From: Allobrachymonas chironomi DSM 19884
GTDB lineage: Bacteria > Pseudomonadota > Gammaproteobacteria > Burkholderiales > Burkholderiaceae_C
Direction of reading: 5' to 3'
DNA: 32,202 nucleotides
Assembly (NCBI RefSeq): GCF_000374625.1
Contig: NZ_KB894778.1
Coordinates: 1 to 32,202, forward strand
Under the pieces are notes generated by a model. It searched no databases. It was given only the letters and a program-made list of their open reading frames with translations, and was not told where the DNA came from. A program made the position numbers and the translations under genes. Shown piece by piece: positions 7,400-18,853 of this stretch (its first letter is position 1; each line of letters opens with the position of its first letter).

Positions 7400-7428
7400 A
7401 TTATAGCCTGAATGATTTAATTTGGCAA
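7400..7428 (-). promoter_or_regulatory. sigma70-type promoter for speD-speE
   Basis: On the minus strand TTGCCA (7428-7423) is followed after exactly 17 bp by a consensus TATAAT (7405-7400). Transcription would start near 7393. That leaves a leader of roughly 165 nt before the chosen speD ATG. The leader contains a small stem (GCATCC 7287-7292 with GGATGC 7299-7304) and the alternative in-frame ATG at 7271. The leader length leaves room for control by polyamines or AdoMet, but I do not recognise a known riboswitch class in it. Confidence 0.7.
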
Positions 7429-7488
7429 GCGCGTTCGGCCTGCCATCGTACATGGCGAAATGTTTCGCCCTGTACGTCCCGATCCGGT

Positions 7489-8493
7489 TCAGACACCAGC
7501 GGCGTGTGCCTGCTGGTCGGCGTGATAGCTGGAGCGTACCAGCGCGCCCACGGCGGCGTGGCTGAAGCCCATTTCCTTCGCCTTTTCCTCGAACATCTTG
7601 AAGGTGTCCGGGTGCACATAACGGCGTACCGGCAGGTGGCTGGTGCTGGGTGCCAGGTACTGGCCGATGGTCAGCATGTCGATATCGTGGGCGCGCATGT
7701 CGCGCATTACCTCGAGGATTTCCTCGTCGGTTTCGCCCAGACCCACCATCAGGCCGCTCTTGGTCGGGATATGCGGGAACAGCGCCTTGAATTTCTTCAG
7801 CAGGTTCAGGCTGAACTGGTAGTCGCTGCCCGGCCGGGCCTGCTTGTACAGGCGCGGCACCGTTTCGAGGTTGTGGTTCATCACGTCCGGCGGTGCCGCC
7901 TTCAGGATGTCCAGCGCCCGGTCATCGCGGCCACGGAAATCGGGTACCAGCACTTCGATCTGGGTCGCGGGAGACAACTCGCGTGTGCGGCGGATGCAGT
8001 CCACATAATGCTGGGCACCGCCATCACGCAGATCATCACGGTCCACGCTGGTGATCACCACGTATTTCAGCTTGAGCGCGGCAATCGTCTTCGCCAGGTT
8101 TTCCGGCTCGTTCACGTCCAGCGGATCGGGGCGGCCGTGGCCGACATCGCAGAACGGGCAGCGGCGCGTGCACTTGTCCCCCATGATCATGAAGGTGGCC
8201 GTGCCGTGGCCAAAGCATTCGCCGATGTTCGGGCAGGAGGCTTCTTCGCACACCGTCACCAGCTTGTTCTGGCGCAGGATATCCTTGATTTCGTAGAAGC
8301 GCGTACTCGGACTGCCGGCCTTGACGCGAATCCATTCCGGCTTGCGCAGGATCTCGTGCTGCTCCACCTTCACCGGAATGCGCGACAGCTTGGCGGCGGC
8401 CTTCTGCTTGGCCAGCGGGTTGTAGGAGGCAAGGTCCTGCGCTTCACGCACGACGGGATTGCTGCTGTGGGATTCGGGTGTTTTGGGGTTCAT
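7489..8493 (-). CDS. lipA: lipoyl synthase (radical SAM)
   Basis: The 334-residue protein carries both iron-sulfur clusters of LipA. The auxiliary cluster motif is C82-E-E-A-S-C87-P-N-I-G-E-C93, and the radical-SAM motif is C108-T-R-R-C112-P-F-C115. The C-terminal R-S-S-Y (VRSSYHAD) supplies the serine ligand of the auxiliary cluster. It inserts two sulfur atoms into protein-bound octanoate, completing lipoate on 2-oxoacid dehydrogenases and the glycine cleavage H protein. It is downstream of lipB on the same strand with a 66-bp gap, so it completes a ybeD-lipB-lipA unit in the order of the pathway. N-terminal residues 1 to about 50 are the usual variable extension of proteobacterial LipA. 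Confidence 0.97.
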   Translation of the reverse strand: MNPKTPESHSSNPVVREAQDLASYNPLAKQKAAAKLSRIPVKVEQHEILRKPEWIRVKAGSPSTRFYEIKDILRQNKLVTVCEEASCPNIGECFGHGTATFMIMGDKCTRRCPFCDVGHGRPDPLDVNEPENLAKTIAALKLKYVVITSVDRDDLRDGGAQHYVDCIRRTRELSPATQIEVLVPDFRGRDDRALDILKAAPPDVMNHNLETVPRLYKQARPGSDYQFSLNLLKKFKALFPHIPTKSGLMVGLGETDEEILEVMRDMRAHDIDMLTIGQYLAPSTSHLPVRRYVHPDTFKMFEEKAKEMGFSHAAVGALVRSSYHADQQAHAAGV

Positions 8494-8559
8494 GGCAGAA
8501 GGCAGACGAAAAACAGTGGTGCAAGTGTAGCCGCAGGACGCTTGCTGCGCAGGCAGAAA

Positions 8560-9234
8560 TCAGGAGCCCAGACGGCGCGCAAGCGCATTGCCCAGGCGGT
8601 CGGCAGCTTCTTGCCAGCTGGTGCGGATGCCGCAATAGGCCAGGTCAATGGTCTGCAGACCGCTATAGCCGCAGGGGTTGATGCGCTGGTAGGGTTCCAG
8701 ATCCATGTCCACGTTCAGCGCCACGCCATGGTAGCTGCAGTGGCGGCTGACCTTGATGCCGAGCGCGGCGATCTTGCCCAGATTGCGGAACTCCTGTCCG
8801 GGCGCGCGCGGTTCGTTGAGGGCAGCGTGGCTGAACGGATCATCCAGCCGCACATAGATGCCGGGCGCACCGGCCACGCGATGGCCGGTGACGCCGTAGT
8901 CGGACAGCGTACGCAGCACAGCCTCCTCGATGCGGTAGACCAGTTCCTTGACGAAGTAGCCGGCGCGCTGCAGGTCGAGCAGCGGGTAGGCCACGACCTG
9001 CCCCGGTCCGTGATAGGTCACCTGACCACCACGATTGCTCTGCACTACCGGGATAGTGCCAGGCAGCAACACATGTTCGGCCTTACCGGCCAGGCCTTGT
9101 GTAAACACCGGTGGATGCTCGCACAGCCAGAGCTGGTCCGGCGTGGTGGCATCACGCGTCTCGGTGAAGGCGCGCATCTCGTCGTATGCCGTGGCGTAAT
9201 CGAGTACGCCACGTTGCAGGATCCGGATCGTCAC
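8560..9234 (-). CDS. lipB: octanoyl-[ACP]:protein N-octanoyltransferase
   Basis: The 224-residue protein has the LipB signature [12 protein letters not shown] at 68-79. The catalytic pair Lys154 ([12 protein letters not shown]) and Cys188 (INPCGYSG) are 34 residues apart, the same distance as Lys135/Cys169 in the E. coli enzyme. It moves octanoate from acyl carrier protein to the lipoyl domains that LipA then modifies. The start codon is GTG at 9234. It directly abuts the TAA of the upstream ybeD-like gene, so the two are almost certainly translationally coupled. Confidence 0.96.
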   Translation of the reverse strand: MTIRILQRGVLDYATAYDEMRAFTETRDATTPDQLWLCEHPPVFTQGLAGKAEHVLLPGTIPVVQSNRGGQVTYHGPGQVVAYPLLDLQRAGYFVKELVYRIEEAVLRTLSDYGVTGHRVAGAPGIYVRLDDPFSHAALNEPRAPGQEFRNLGKIAALGIKVSRHCSYHGVALNVDMDLEPYQRINPCGYSGLQTIDLAYCGIRTSWQEAADRLGNALARRLGS

Positions 9235-9519
9235 TTACAGCACCACCTTGGAGCGCGGATGACTGGTCAGTGCCCGGTAGAGGTCGTCCAGCTGCTGCTG
9301 GCTGACCGCCTGTACCGTGATCGTGATGCCGATATAGCGGCCGGTGCTGCTCGGACGCAGCTCGCAACTGGTCTCGTCGTAGTCCGGGTCGAACTGGCGG
9401 GCGATTGCGTGGATCTCGGCAATGTACTCCTCGGCGTGCTCGCCCATCACCTTGATGGGAAAGGCGCAGGGAAACTCGATCAGGGATTCCCGAGTGGCTT
9501 GTTGGGGATTGTCGGTCAT
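9235..9519 (-). CDS. ybeD: YbeD/DUF493-family small protein
   Basis: The 94-residue product has the DUF493 pattern: an acidic N-terminus, then SLIEFPCAFPIKVMGEHAEE and a ferredoxin-like alpha/beta domain ending QQQLDDLYRALTSHPRSKVVL. YbeD adopts an ACT-like regulatory fold and is conserved next to lipB in many proteobacteria, but its molecular role is not established. I chose the ATG at 9519, which gives the family length; the frame extends upstream without family similarity. It is the first gene of the lipoate cluster. The 281-bp region between it and atpI is the divergent promoter region for both units. Confidence 0.9.
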   Translation of the reverse strand: MTDNPQQATRESLIEFPCAFPIKVMGEHAEEYIAEIHAIARQFDPDYDETSCELRPSSTGRYIGITITVQAVSQQQLDDLYRALTSHPRSKVVL

Positions 9520-9719
9520 GCTGTGTGTATCCGGTGACTGGGCAAATGCCCGCAGGGCTCCGGGCTGGAGTCCTCGTATGCAACATATGGGTACATTGTG
9601 GCCCTTTTGCAAGAGAATGTCGCGCCACGGCAGTACATGGCATGGGGTCAAGCTACTGCAGCAAAACGCTGCAACTGACGGAAAATAAAGCGTGTGTCTG
9701 TCAAAAAATGCGCATCAAC

Positions 9720-9748
9720 TGGTCATATGGCGTGTTGCTGCGTATAAT
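9720..9748 (+). promoter_or_regulatory. candidate promoter of the ATP synthase operon
   Basis: A consensus TATAAT at 9743-9748 is preceded, with a 17-bp spacer, by TGGTCA at 9720-9725 (4 of 6 matches to TTGACA). The predicted start near 9755 lies about 45 bp before the atpI ATG at 9801. The remainder of the 9520-9719 interval shows no other strong element; a promoter for the leftward ybeD-lipB-lipA unit must be there but I could not place it convincingly. Confidence 0.65.
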
Positions 9749-9800
9749 GCGCCGGAGTTCGTGTGTGCCCAACTGTGTGTGCGGGTAGCGGATTGTAAAA

Positions 9801-10313
9801 ATGAAGCAGTACCCCGTAAACACCACCACGTACGACGACGCACCAGAGGAAGACGAGGTCATTCCCTGGACCGCAGAGCAGGCCGAGGCCTGGCGTCATG
9901 CCAATCCCGCACCGTCCTTGTGGCAGATGTGGAAAGTGCAGGCGTATGTGGGGCTGGTGCTAGTTGTTGCAAGTGGAGTGGTGCAAATGCTGGCAGGATG
10001 GACTCCTGCCGTGGTGTTGTCGGCTGCCTATGGGGTGCTGGCAGCACTGCTGCCATCGGCGCTGGCCATCGCAGGCATGCTGCGAGGTCGACGCCGGCAG
10101 GAGCAGGCCGGGATCCGGCTGGGTGCCGGCTTCGGCTTTGCATCGGTGCTGGCCTGGGAGGGTGTGAAGGTCATGCTGACCATCGTGCTGCTGGCGCTGG
10201 CGCCGCTGCTGATGGGGGAGCACATGAACTGGCTGGCAATGCTGGCAGGATTTGTAGTGACGCTGAAGGCCTACTGGCTCGCATGGATGCGTACCAGAAG
10301 CGTGGCGCACTGA
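9801..10313 (+). CDS. atpI: ATP synthase accessory subunit I
   Basis: The 170-residue protein has a charged, acidic N-terminal tail of about 45 residues. It then has four hydrophobic segments (about 47-65, 67-90, 113-135 and 141-158) with the Arg-rich loop MLRGRRRQEQAG between the second and third, a typical AtpI layout. AtpI is thought to help assemble the c-ring or insert Fo subunits and is not part of the final enzyme. Its place as first gene before atpB supports the call, since sequence conservation in this family is low. The atpB ATG follows 27 bp after its stop. Confidence 0.82.
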   Translation: MKQYPVNTTTYDDAPEEDEVIPWTAEQAEAWRHANPAPSLWQMWKVQAYVGLVLVVASGVVQMLAGWTPAVVLSAAYGVLAALLPSALAIAGMLRGRRRQEQAGIRLGAGFGFASVLAWEGVKVMLTIVLLALAPLLMGEHMNWLAMLAGFVVTLKAYWLAWMRTRSVAH

Positions 10314-10340
10314 AGAATTTTGTTTTTGGGATTGATCGAT

Positions 10341-11234
10341 ATGGCTGGAAACGTAGAGCAAGCGGTGAACCACGGCCCCACGGCAAGTGAGTACATCGTC
10401 CACCACCTGCAGCACATGCAGTACAACTTCAACCTCGAGGCGGTCAAGCAGACCAAAATCGTGGATTTCAGCCTGTTCAATGCAGACTCCCTGATCTGGT
10501 CCATCCTGATGGGTGTGCTGGGCTGCTGGCTGCTGTGGCTGGGTGCCCGCAAGGCGACCTCCGGTGTTCCGGGTCGCTTCCAGGCTGCCGTTGAGGTGAT
10601 GGCCGAAATGGTCGAGAACCAGGCCAAGGGCGTGATCCATAACGCCAAGAGCCGCAAGCTGATTTCCCCCCTGGCACTGACCGTGTTTGTCTGGATCTTC
10701 CTGATGAACGCGCTGGACCTGCTGCCGGTGGACCTGGTTCCCGAGATGTGGGCGCGCAGCTATGCCGCTGCCGGCCATGATCCGCACCATGCCTATATGC
10801 GTATCGTCCCGACCGCCGACCTGTCCACGACGCTGGGTCTGTCGGTTGGTGTGCTGCTGGTCTGCCTGTTCTACAACATCAAGATCAAGGGTCTGGGTGG
10901 CTGGGCGCATGAGCTCGTGGCAGCCCCCTTCGGCAACCATCCGCTGCTGTACCCGATCAACTTCCTGATGCAGGTCATCGAGTATGTTGCCAAGACCGTT
11001 TCTCACGGTATGCGACTGTTCGGTAACATGTTTGCAGGCGAGCTGGTGTTCATGCTGATTGCCCTGATGGGTGGTGCATGGGCGCTGAGCGGTACGGGCA
11101 TCGGTCTGGCCATCGGTCATATCATTGCAGGTTCGGTGTGGGCCATCTTCCACATCCTGATCATTACGCTGCAGGCATTCATCTTCATGATGCTGACGCT
11201 GATCTATACCGGTCAGGCGCACGAAGCACACTGA
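10341..11234 (+). CDS. atpB: F1Fo ATP synthase subunit a
   Basis: The 297-residue polytopic membrane protein carries the essential arginine (Arg225) in [16 protein letters not shown], which faces the c-ring carboxylate during proton transfer. Other conserved parts are the first-helix region [13 protein letters not shown], the [12 protein letters not shown] stretch and the C-terminal helix [18 protein letters not shown]. It forms the proton half-channels of Fo. The ATG at 10341 gives the family N-terminus ([19 protein letters not shown]); the same frame starts slightly upstream without support. Confidence 0.97.
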   Translation: MAGNVEQAVNHGPTASEYIVHHLQHMQYNFNLEAVKQTKIVDFSLFNADSLIWSILMGVLGCWLLWLGARKATSGVPGRFQAAVEVMAEMVENQAKGVIHNAKSRKLISPLALTVFVWIFLMNALDLLPVDLVPEMWARSYAAAGHDPHHAYMRIVPTADLSTTLGLSVGVLLVCLFYNIKIKGLGGWAHELVAAPFGNHPLLYPINFLMQVIEYVAKTVSHGMRLFGNMFAGELVFMLIALMGGAWALSGTGIGLAIGHIIAGSVWAIFHILIITLQAFIFMMLTLIYTGQAHEAH

Positions 11235-11240
11235 TCGCAA

Positions 11241-11534
<294 letters not shown>

Positions 11535-11567
11535 TTCTGTTACCTTTCATGACCGAAAGGGGGTAAC

Positions 11568-12038
11568 ATGAATATCAATGCAACATTGGTCCTGCAGGCC
11601 ATTGTCTTTGCGATCCTGGTGTGGTTCACGATGAAGTTCGTGTGGCCTCCGATCACGAAGGCGCTGGACGAGCGGGCGCAAAAGATTGCCGACGGACTGG
11701 CTGCGGCTGACAAGGCCAAGGCTGATCTGGCGGACATGAACAAGAAGGTCGAAGCGGAACTGTCCACCTCTCGCAATGAGGCGGCTGCCCGCATGGCCGA
11801 TGCCGATCGTCGCGCGCAAGCCATGGTGGAAGAAGCCAAGGCCCGTGCCACCGAAGAAGGCAACAAGATCATTGCAGCCGCACAGGCAGAAGCCCAGCAG
11901 CAGGTTGTTCGCGCACGCGAAGAACTGCGCGAGCAGGTGGCTGCCCTGGCCGTCAAGGGCGCCGAGCAGATCCTCCGCAAGGAAGTGAATGCTGGCGTGC
12001 ATGCTGAACTGCTCAACCGCCTCAAGGCTGAGCTCTGA
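11568..12038 (+). CDS. atpF: F1Fo ATP synthase subunit b
   Basis: The 156-residue protein has one N-terminal membrane helix (about residues 5-25, [20 protein letters not shown]). A long charged, Ala/Glu/Lys-rich helix follows (about 30-150) that forms the parallel coiled-coil peripheral stalk, with the C-terminus contacting the delta subunit. Length and layout are those of the homodimeric bacterial b subunit; there is no second b' gene. It lies between atpE and atpH, 12 bp before the latter, with a GGGGG-containing ribosome site. Confidence 0.96.
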   Translation: MNINATLVLQAIVFAILVWFTMKFVWPPITKALDERAQKIADGLAAADKAKADLADMNKKVEAELSTSRNEAAARMADADRRAQAMVEEAKARATEEGNKIIAAAQAEAQQQVVRAREELREQVAALAVKGAEQILRKEVNAGVHAELLNRLKAEL

Positions 12039-12050
12039 TAAAGGAAGAAC

Positions 12051-12581
12051 ATGGCTGAACTTGCAACCATTGCTCGTCCTTATGCTCAGGCCTTGTTCGA
12101 CGCAAGTGCCGGCAAGCTGGATGAGACTGCCCAGTGGGTGGGCCAGCTTGCTGCGGTAGCTGGCAATGCCGAGCTGCTGCAGGTGGCCGACAGCCCCAAA
12201 GTGCACGGCTCGCAGCTGTTCGAGCTGATTGCAGGTTTGCTGCCGGCAGCCTTGCCCGAAGCAGGCAAGAACTTCCTGCGCCTGGTATTGGACAACGGCC
12301 GCCTGGCGGCCTTGCCCGAAATCGCCAGCCAGTTCGAGTCGCTGAAAAATGCTGCCACTGGGGCGGCAGATGCCGTGATCTACAGCGCCTTCCCGATGGA
12401 AGGTGCCGAACTCGCAGATCTGATGGCGCTGCTGGAAAAGCGCTTTGGCACCAAGCTCCAGCCGACTGTGGTCGTGGACCAGGAGCTGATTGGCGGCGTG
12501 CGCGTTGTCGTGGGTGACGAAGTGCTCGACACCTCCGTCAAGGCCCGTATTGAACAAATGAAACAGGCGCTGACTGCGTAA
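12051..12581 (+). CDS. atpH: F1Fo ATP synthase subunit delta
   Basis: The 176-residue protein starts [19 protein letters not shown], the classical delta N-terminus (RPYAxAxF). It has the helical N-terminal domain that caps the alpha subunits. The C-terminal part has the family motif [29 protein letters not shown]. It ties the b-subunit stalk to F1. A purine-rich ribosome site (AAAGGAAG) precedes the ATG. Confidence 0.96.
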   Translation: MAELATIARPYAQALFDASAGKLDETAQWVGQLAAVAGNAELLQVADSPKVHGSQLFELIAGLLPAALPEAGKNFLRLVLDNGRLAALPEIASQFESLKNAATGAADAVIYSAFPMEGAELADLMALLEKRFGTKLQPTVVVDQELIGGVRVVVGDEVLDTSVKARIEQMKQALTA

Positions 12582-12622
12582 GCGGGCCGGGTCTGAGGCA
12601 ATTAAGGAAGAAGGAAAGAGTC

Positions 12623-14182
12623 ATGCAACTCAATCCCGCAGAGATTTCTGAACAAATCAAAAGCCGCATCCAGGGTCTGGTGGGCACTGCCAACATCCGC
12701 AACGAAGGTACCGTTATCTCCGTTGCTGACGGCATTTGCCGCGTGTATGGCCTGTCTGATGCGATGCAGGGTGAAATGCTGGAGTTCCCGGCAGCCCCCG
12801 ATGGCACCCCGACTTTCGGTCTGGCGCTCAACCTTGAGCGTGACTCCGTTGGCGCGGTGATTCTGGGTGCCTACGAGCACATCTCCGAAGGCGATACCGT
12901 GAAGTGCACGAGCCGCATTCTGGAAGTGCCGGTGGGTCCAGAACTGATTGGCCGCGTGGTCAACGCGCTGGGCGAGCCGATCGACGGCAAGGGCCCGATC
13001 GACGCCAAGATGACGGACGTGATCGAAAAGGTGGCTCCGGGCGTGATCGCACGTAAATCCGTGGACCAGCCGGTGCAGACCGGCCTGAAGTCGATCGACT
13101 CCATGGTGCCGATCGGCCGTGGCCAGCGCGAGCTGATCATTGGTGACCGTCAGACCGGCAAGACTGCCGTGGCCATCGACGCGATCATCAACCAGAAGGG
13201 TCAGAACATGACCTGCGTGTACGTGGCCATCGGTCAGAAGGCTTCGTCCATCAAGAACGTGGTGCGTGCGCTGGAGCGTGCGGGTGCCATGGACTACACC
13301 ATCGTGGTCGCCGCTTCCGCCTCCGAATCTGCAGCCATGCAGTACGTGAGCGCCTACGCCGGTTGCACCATGGGCGAATACTTCCGCGATCGCGGCCAGG
13401 ACGCCCTGATCATTTATGACGACCTGTCCAAGCAGGCCGTGGCCTACCGTCAGGTATCGCTGCTGCTGCGTCGTCCGCCGGGCCGTGAAGCCTACCCGGG
13501 TGACGTGTTCTACCTGCACAGCCGCCTGCTGGAGCGCGCAGCCCGCGTGAACGCCGACTACGTGGCAGAGTTCACCAAGGGTGAAGTGACTGGCAAGACT
13601 GGCTCCCTGACGGCACTGCCGATCATCGAGACGCAAGCTGGTGACGTGTCCGCATTCGTTCCGACCAACGTGATTTCCATTACCGACGGTCAGATCTTCC
13701 TTGAAACCAGCCTGTTCAACGCCGGTATCCGTCCCGCCATTAACGCCGGTATCTCCGTGTCCCGCGTGGGTGGTTCTGCACAGACCAAGCTGATCAAGGG
13801 CCTGTCCGGTGGTATCCGTACCGACCTGGCACAGTACCGTGAGCTGGCTGCGTTCGCGCAGTTCGCGTCTGACCTGGACGAAGCTACCCGCAAGCAGCTG
13901 GACCGCGGTGCCCGCGTGACCGAACTGCTGAAGCAGACCCAGTACAGCCCGCAGCCGGTGAGCCTGATGGGTGCCACGCTGTTCGCAGTGAACAAGGGTT
14001 ACCTGGATGACATCGATGTCAAGAAGGTTCTGGCTTTCGAAGCCGGTTTGCATGCACACCTGAAGGACAAGAATGCAGCCCTGCTGCAGCGTCTGGAAGA
14101 CAACAAGGCTTTCGACAAGGAAGGCAAGGACGAGGCCGAGCTGGCCGACGCCATCGCTGCCTTCAAGAAGTCCTTCGCGTGA
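12623..14182 (+). CDS. atpA: F1Fo ATP synthase subunit alpha
   Basis: The 519-residue protein carries the noncatalytic nucleotide site with P-loop GDRQTGKT at 174-181. It has the beta-barrel crown domain at the N-terminus ([16 protein letters not shown]) and the late signature [17 protein letters not shown], whose arginine is the finger that completes the catalytic site on the neighbouring beta subunit. Length matches the family. The ribosome site AAGGAAGAAGGAAAG is unusually long and purine-rich, fitting the three copies per complex. Confidence 0.98.
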   Translation: MQLNPAEISEQIKSRIQGLVGTANIRNEGTVISVADGICRVYGLSDAMQGEMLEFPAAPDGTPTFGLALNLERDSVGAVILGAYEHISEGDTVKCTSRILEVPVGPELIGRVVNALGEPIDGKGPIDAKMTDVIEKVAPGVIARKSVDQPVQTGLKSIDSMVPIGRGQRELIIGDRQTGKTAVAIDAIINQKGQNMTCVYVAIGQKASSIKNVVRALERAGAMDYTIVVAASASESAAMQYVSAYAGCTMGEYFRDRGQDALIIYDDLSKQAVAYRQVSLLLRRPPGREAYPGDVFYLHSRLLERAARVNADYVAEFTKGEVTGKTGSLTALPIIETQAGDVSAFVPTNVISITDGQIFLETSLFNAGIRPAINAGISVSRVGGSAQTKLIKGLSGGIRTDLAQYRELAAFAQFASDLDEATRKQLDRGARVTELLKQTQYSPQPVSLMGATLFAVNKGYLDDIDVKKVLAFEAGLHAHLKDKNAALLQRLEDNKAFDKEGKDEAELADAIAAFKKSFA

Positions 14183-14197
14183 TCACGGGAGAGCAAC

Positions 14198-15079
14198 GTG
14201 GCAGCAGGTAAGGAAATTCGCGGCAAGATCGCTTCGGTAGAAAATACCAAGAAGATCACCAAGGCCATGGAAATGGTGGCCGCATCCAAGATGCGCAAGG
14301 CGCAGGATCGCATGCACGCGGCTCGTCCGTACAGCGAAAAAGTCCGGGACATTGCTGCCAACCTTGGTGCCGCTAACCCGGAATACGTTCACCCCTTCAT
14401 GGTCAAGAACGACGATGCCAAGGCCGTAGGCCTGATCGTCGTGACGACCGACAAGGGTCTGTGCGGTGGCATGAACACCAACGTGCTGCGCAGTGTGACC
14501 AACAAGATCCGTGAGAATCAGGACGCTCGTATCGAGACGCGTGCCGTGGCCATTGGCAACAAGGGCTTCAGCTTCCTGAACCGCATGGGTGCCAAGGTCG
14601 TGGCCAACACGATCCAGCTGGGCGATACGCCACAACTGGAGAAGCTGATCGGCCCGGTCAAGGTACTGCTCGATGCCTATGCCAATGGTGAACTGAGCGC
14701 GGTGTACATCGGCTACACCCGTTTCATCAACACCATGCGTCAGGAACCGGTGCTGGAACCTCTGCTGCCCTTGTCCCAGAGCAAGATGGCAGAAGAGACG
14801 ATGGCCAGTGGCAAGTCCCAGAACTGGGACTACATCTACGAGCCCGATGCACAGTCCGTGATCGACGATCTGCTGGTCCGCTATGTGGAAGCGCTGGTGC
14901 TGCAGTCCGTAGCCGAAAACATGGCGTCCGAGCAATCGGCGCGCATGGTGGCCATGAAGGCCGCTACCGACAACGCAGGCAATGTGATTCACGAGCTGAA
15001 GCTGGTCTACAACAAGACCCGCCAGGCTGCGATTACGACAGAGCTGTCGGAAATCGTGGCTGGTGCCGCAGCGGTGTAA
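14198..15079 (+). CDS. atpG: F1Fo ATP synthase subunit gamma
   Basis: The 293-residue product has the central rotor signatures. The N-terminal coiled-coil helix is [29 protein letters not shown], then come [13 protein letters not shown] and the C-terminal helix [18 protein letters not shown]. It turns inside the alpha3beta3 ring and couples the c-ring to catalysis. The start codon is GTG at 14198, 15 bp after atpA, with GGGAGAG as ribosome site. Confidence 0.97.
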   Translation: MAAGKEIRGKIASVENTKKITKAMEMVAASKMRKAQDRMHAARPYSEKVRDIAANLGAANPEYVHPFMVKNDDAKAVGLIVVTTDKGLCGGMNTNVLRSVTNKIRENQDARIETRAVAIGNKGFSFLNRMGAKVVANTIQLGDTPQLEKLIGPVKVLLDAYANGELSAVYIGYTRFINTMRQEPVLEPLLPLSQSKMAEETMASGKSQNWDYIYEPDAQSVIDDLLVRYVEALVLQSVAENMASEQSARMVAMKAATDNAGNVIHELKLVYNKTRQAAITTELSEIVAGAAAV

Positions 15080-15085
15080 CCCTAG

Positions 15086-16525
<1,440 letters not shown>

Positions 16526-16538
16526 TAAGGGGTAGCAC

Positions 16539-16955
16539 ATGAACACCCTGCAAGTGAATGTGGTCAGCGCGGAAGAGTCGATCTATTCCGGTCGCGCACG
16601 CTTCGTGGCCCTGCCGGGTGAAAGCGGTGAGTTGGGGATCTATCCCCGCCACACGCCGCTGATCACCCGCATCAAGCCCGGTACCGTGCGCATCCAGGAC
16701 GAGAATGGCGACGAGCAGCTGATCTTCGTGGCGGGTGGCATCCTCGAAGTGCAACCCAATGTGGTCACTGTCCTGTCCGATACCGCCATCCGCGGCAAGG
16801 ATCTGGACGAGAGCAAGGCCCTGGCGGCCCAGAAGGAAGCTGAAGAAGCCCTGAAGAGCGCCAAGACCGAGTTCGACGTGGCCCTGGCACAGTCCGAGCT
16901 GGCCATCATGGCTGCTCAGCTGGCTGCCCTGCGCAAGTACCGCCAGAAGCGCTGA
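16539..16955 (+). CDS. atpC: F1Fo ATP synthase subunit epsilon
   Basis: The 138-residue protein has the N-terminal beta sandwich ([36 protein letters not shown], with the conserved GExGExGI..HTP pattern). It ends in a two-helix domain (about residues 90-138) that can extend into F1 to inhibit ATP hydrolysis. It is the last gene of the operon, 13 bp after atpD, and is followed by a clear terminator. Confidence 0.97.
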   Translation: MNTLQVNVVSAEESIYSGRARFVALPGESGELGIYPRHTPLITRIKPGTVRIQDENGDEQLIFVAGGILEVQPNVVTVLSDTAIRGKDLDESKALAAQKEAEEALKSAKTEFDVALAQSELAIMAAQLAALRKYRQKR

Positions 16956-16992
16956 TGCAGCATCAGCACTCAACCGGGTAACCGGAGGCAAG

Positions 16993-17026
16993 AAATCCCC
17001 TGACAGGCAACTGCAGGGGATTTTTT
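16993..17026 (+). terminator. rho-independent terminator of the atp operon
   Basis: AAATCCCCTG (16993-17002) and CAGGGGATTT (17014-17023) form a perfect 10-bp stem with an 11-base loop, running into a T tract to 17026. The 307-bp gap between atpC and the convergent TPM gene holds this element and the opposing terminator at 17219-17242. I see nothing else in the roughly 190 bp between them. Confidence 0.92.
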
Positions 17027-17218
17027 CATGGGCTGCTGGAATGTTGTCATGCGGTATTGCCGATCTGCAGGAAGAGCGCTGCCGGCCTGGCAGCTGTCTT
17101 TGTGGCGATGTCCGTTGCTGGAGTTTGGCAGAACAGGCACGGACTTTGCTGCAGACGAATCGGGATCCACAGGCGATCCAAAAGGTCTGGCTCATGACAG
17201 TACCCGGGTACAGACGTG

Positions 17219-17242
17219 AAAAAGCCGTGCAAAAGCACGGCT
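17219..17242 (-). terminator. rho-independent terminator of the lemA-TPM operon
   Basis: On the minus strand AGCCGTGC (17242-17235) pairs with GCACGGCT (17230-17223) around a TTTT loop, and a T run (17223-17219) follows. It lies 20 bp after the stop codon of the small TPM-domain gene. Confidence 0.9.
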
Positions 17243-17262
17243 GACCAAGCGGTTTACGCCGA

Positions 17263-17817
17263 CTAGCGCTTGCTAGCCGGATCCAGAATCACGGGAGCAT
17301 TGGGCAGGTTTTCGGTGCGTACATGAGCGGGATCTGCCGGGTAGCACTGGGCCATGGTGTCGGTAATGCGATCCAGGGCCTGGCTCAGGCCTTGCAGGTA
17401 ATCGTGCTGCTGGAAACGCTCCCGCAGGCGGTCCGTGATGTCCTGCCAGGTATTTTGCGCAACACAACGGTTGTAGCCACGGTCTGCGACGATTTCGATG
17501 GCATGCGGCTCCAGCAGGATGTAGATCAGGATGCCGTTGTTGTGCTCGGTATCCCAGACGCGGAGCTTGGCAAACTGCATGACGGCGCGCTCGCGGGCGC
17601 TGGCCTGACGCTGCCGATAGCTCTCGGGCAGGGTGTGCTCGATGCAGATACGGATATCACCGGTGTGACGGGTTTCGCTGTGGGTGATGTGCGCGGTCAG
17701 CTGCTCGATGGCCTGTTCCGTGAGCAGTTCACGTGCTGCGGGATCGGCAAAAGTTTCTGCCGCGCTGTTGTCCTGTAGCAGGGGTTCCGTCTTGCGAAAG
17801 GGATTGCTGAAAGGCAT
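17263..17817 (-). CDS. TPM-domain protein, soluble-type
   Basis: The 184-residue protein has a TPM domain (the TLP18.3/Psb32/MOLO-1 fold) over about residues 27-155. Visible elements are the early helix LLTEQAIEQLTAHITHSETRHTGDIRICIE, the strand NNGILIYILLEPHAIEIVADRG and the closing helix ITDRLRERFQQHDYLQGLSQALDRI. It has no signal peptide or membrane segment. The molecular function of bacterial TPM proteins is not settled; they recur beside lemA and a membrane TPM gene, as here. Its ATG is 2 bp after the stop of the upstream TPM gene, so the three genes form one operon. Confidence 0.85.
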   Translation of the reverse strand: MPFSNPFRKTEPLLQDNSAAETFADPAARELLTEQAIEQLTAHITHSETRHTGDIRICIEHTLPESYRQRQASARERAVMQFAKLRVWDTEHNNGILIYILLEPHAIEIVADRGYNRCVAQNTWQDITDRLRERFQQHDYLQGLSQALDRITDTMAQCYPADPAHVRTENLPNAPVILDPASKR

Positions 17818-17819
17818 GA

Positions 17820-18833
17820 TTACCAGTCTCCCGAGGCGCCACCGCCTCCAAAGCTGCCGCCACCGCCAGAGCCGAAGCCGCCGCCGAAACCTCCACCTCC
17901 GAAGCCGCCACCGCCACCCCAGCCGGGGCCCGGCATGGGCAGGATGACCGGGCCGCGACGACCGGCATTGTTGCGGCGACGCAGGGCCTCGGACGGGCCG
18001 GAGCCACCTCCGCCACCACCACCTCGGCCGCCACCGCCCGAGCCGCCAAACAAGGCGATCAGCAGGCCGACCAGGCCGGCGATACCGGCTGCCGTCAGGG
18101 CCCCGGTCATGGCGAACATGATGCCACCGGTAGCAGCGCCTGTCGCCAGGGAGCCGAGCGGACGACCGAGGATGGACTTGAGCAGGGCACCACCGATCAT
18201 GGCCACCATGGTGACAATCACCAGGGCTTCGATCCAGCCGATGCTGTTGTCGATCATGTCAGGTGCGGTGCGGCCCTGCGGATGGGGCGCTGGCAGTGCC
18301 TCGTTATCGATGCGCGCCAGAATCTGTTCGACGGCCGCCGAGAGGCCCCCGGCATAATCGCCGGCGGCAAAACGCGGTTTCATGGCCTGATCGATGATGG
18401 CCGCAGCGGCGATATCCGGCACGGCTCCTTCCAGCGCACGTGAGACCTCGATCCGCATGCGGCGGTCATCCTTGGCGACCAGGATCAGCAGGCCGTCGCC
18501 GACATCACGACGGCCCACTTTCCACTCCCGGGCGACACGCAGCGCATAGGCGGCAATGTCCTCGGGCTGGGTCGTAGGCACCATCAGGATGACGATCTGG
18601 CTGCCCTTGTTTTGCTCGAAGGCGGCGAGACGGGCCTCGAGCGAGGCCTTGTCGGCTGGCGACAGCGTACCGCTGGTGTCCGTGACACGTGTCGTGAGCG
18701 CAGGAATCGGTTGCAGCTGCTGTGCCCAACTGGTGGGCAGCAGTGCGACACAGGCCAGCAGCAGGACCAGCAGCATCTGTCGCACACCCGGGAACAGGCG
18801 GGCTCCGGACGCGGGAAGGGCTGTTGCGGTCAT
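17820..18833 (-). CDS. membrane TPM-domain protein, YgcG-like, with Gly-rich tail
   Basis: The 337-residue protein begins with a secretion signal (hydrophobic core about 20-34, ending TSWAQ/Q). A periplasmic TPM domain follows (about 42-185; VTDTSGTLSPADKASLEARLAAFE, GSQIVILMVPTTQPEDIAAYA, GDGLLILVAKDDRRMRIEVSRALEG). Then come hydrophobic segments at about 200-220 and 232-265. The C-terminus is extremely Gly/Ser/Phe-rich, ending FGGGGASGDW, the usual ending of the YgcG group. The function is unknown, with envelope maintenance proposed in places. An in-frame ATG at 18776 would shorten the signal region, but 18833 has an AGAGG upstream. Positioned between lemA (20-bp gap) and the small TPM gene. 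Confidence 0.87.
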   Translation of the reverse strand: MTATALPASGARLFPGVRQMLLVLLLACVALLPTSWAQQLQPIPALTTRVTDTSGTLSPADKASLEARLAAFEQNKGSQIVILMVPTTQPEDIAAYALRVAREWKVGRRDVGDGLLILVAKDDRRMRIEVSRALEGAVPDIAAAAIIDQAMKPRFAAGDYAGGLSAAVEQILARIDNEALPAPHPQGRTAPDMIDNSIGWIEALVIVTMVAMIGGALLKSILGRPLGSLATGAATGGIMFAMTGALTAAGIAGLVGLLIALFGGSGGGGRGGGGGGGSGPSEALRRRNNAGRRGPVILPMPGPGWGGGGGFGGGGFGGGFGSGGGGSFGGGGASGDW

Positions 18834-18853
18834 GACGGCTGGCCTCTGGGGGA

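Noticed and set aside
7504-9537. A 677-codon plus-strand frame across lipA and lipB
   Set aside because: It is antisense to two clearly identified genes with all catalytic residues, and has no domain-like sequence.
17820-18060. GGN-rich repetitive DNA as a possible CRISPR or tandem repeat locus
   Set aside because: It encodes the Gly-rich tail of the YgcG-like protein in frame; the repeats are codon-level, with no spacers.
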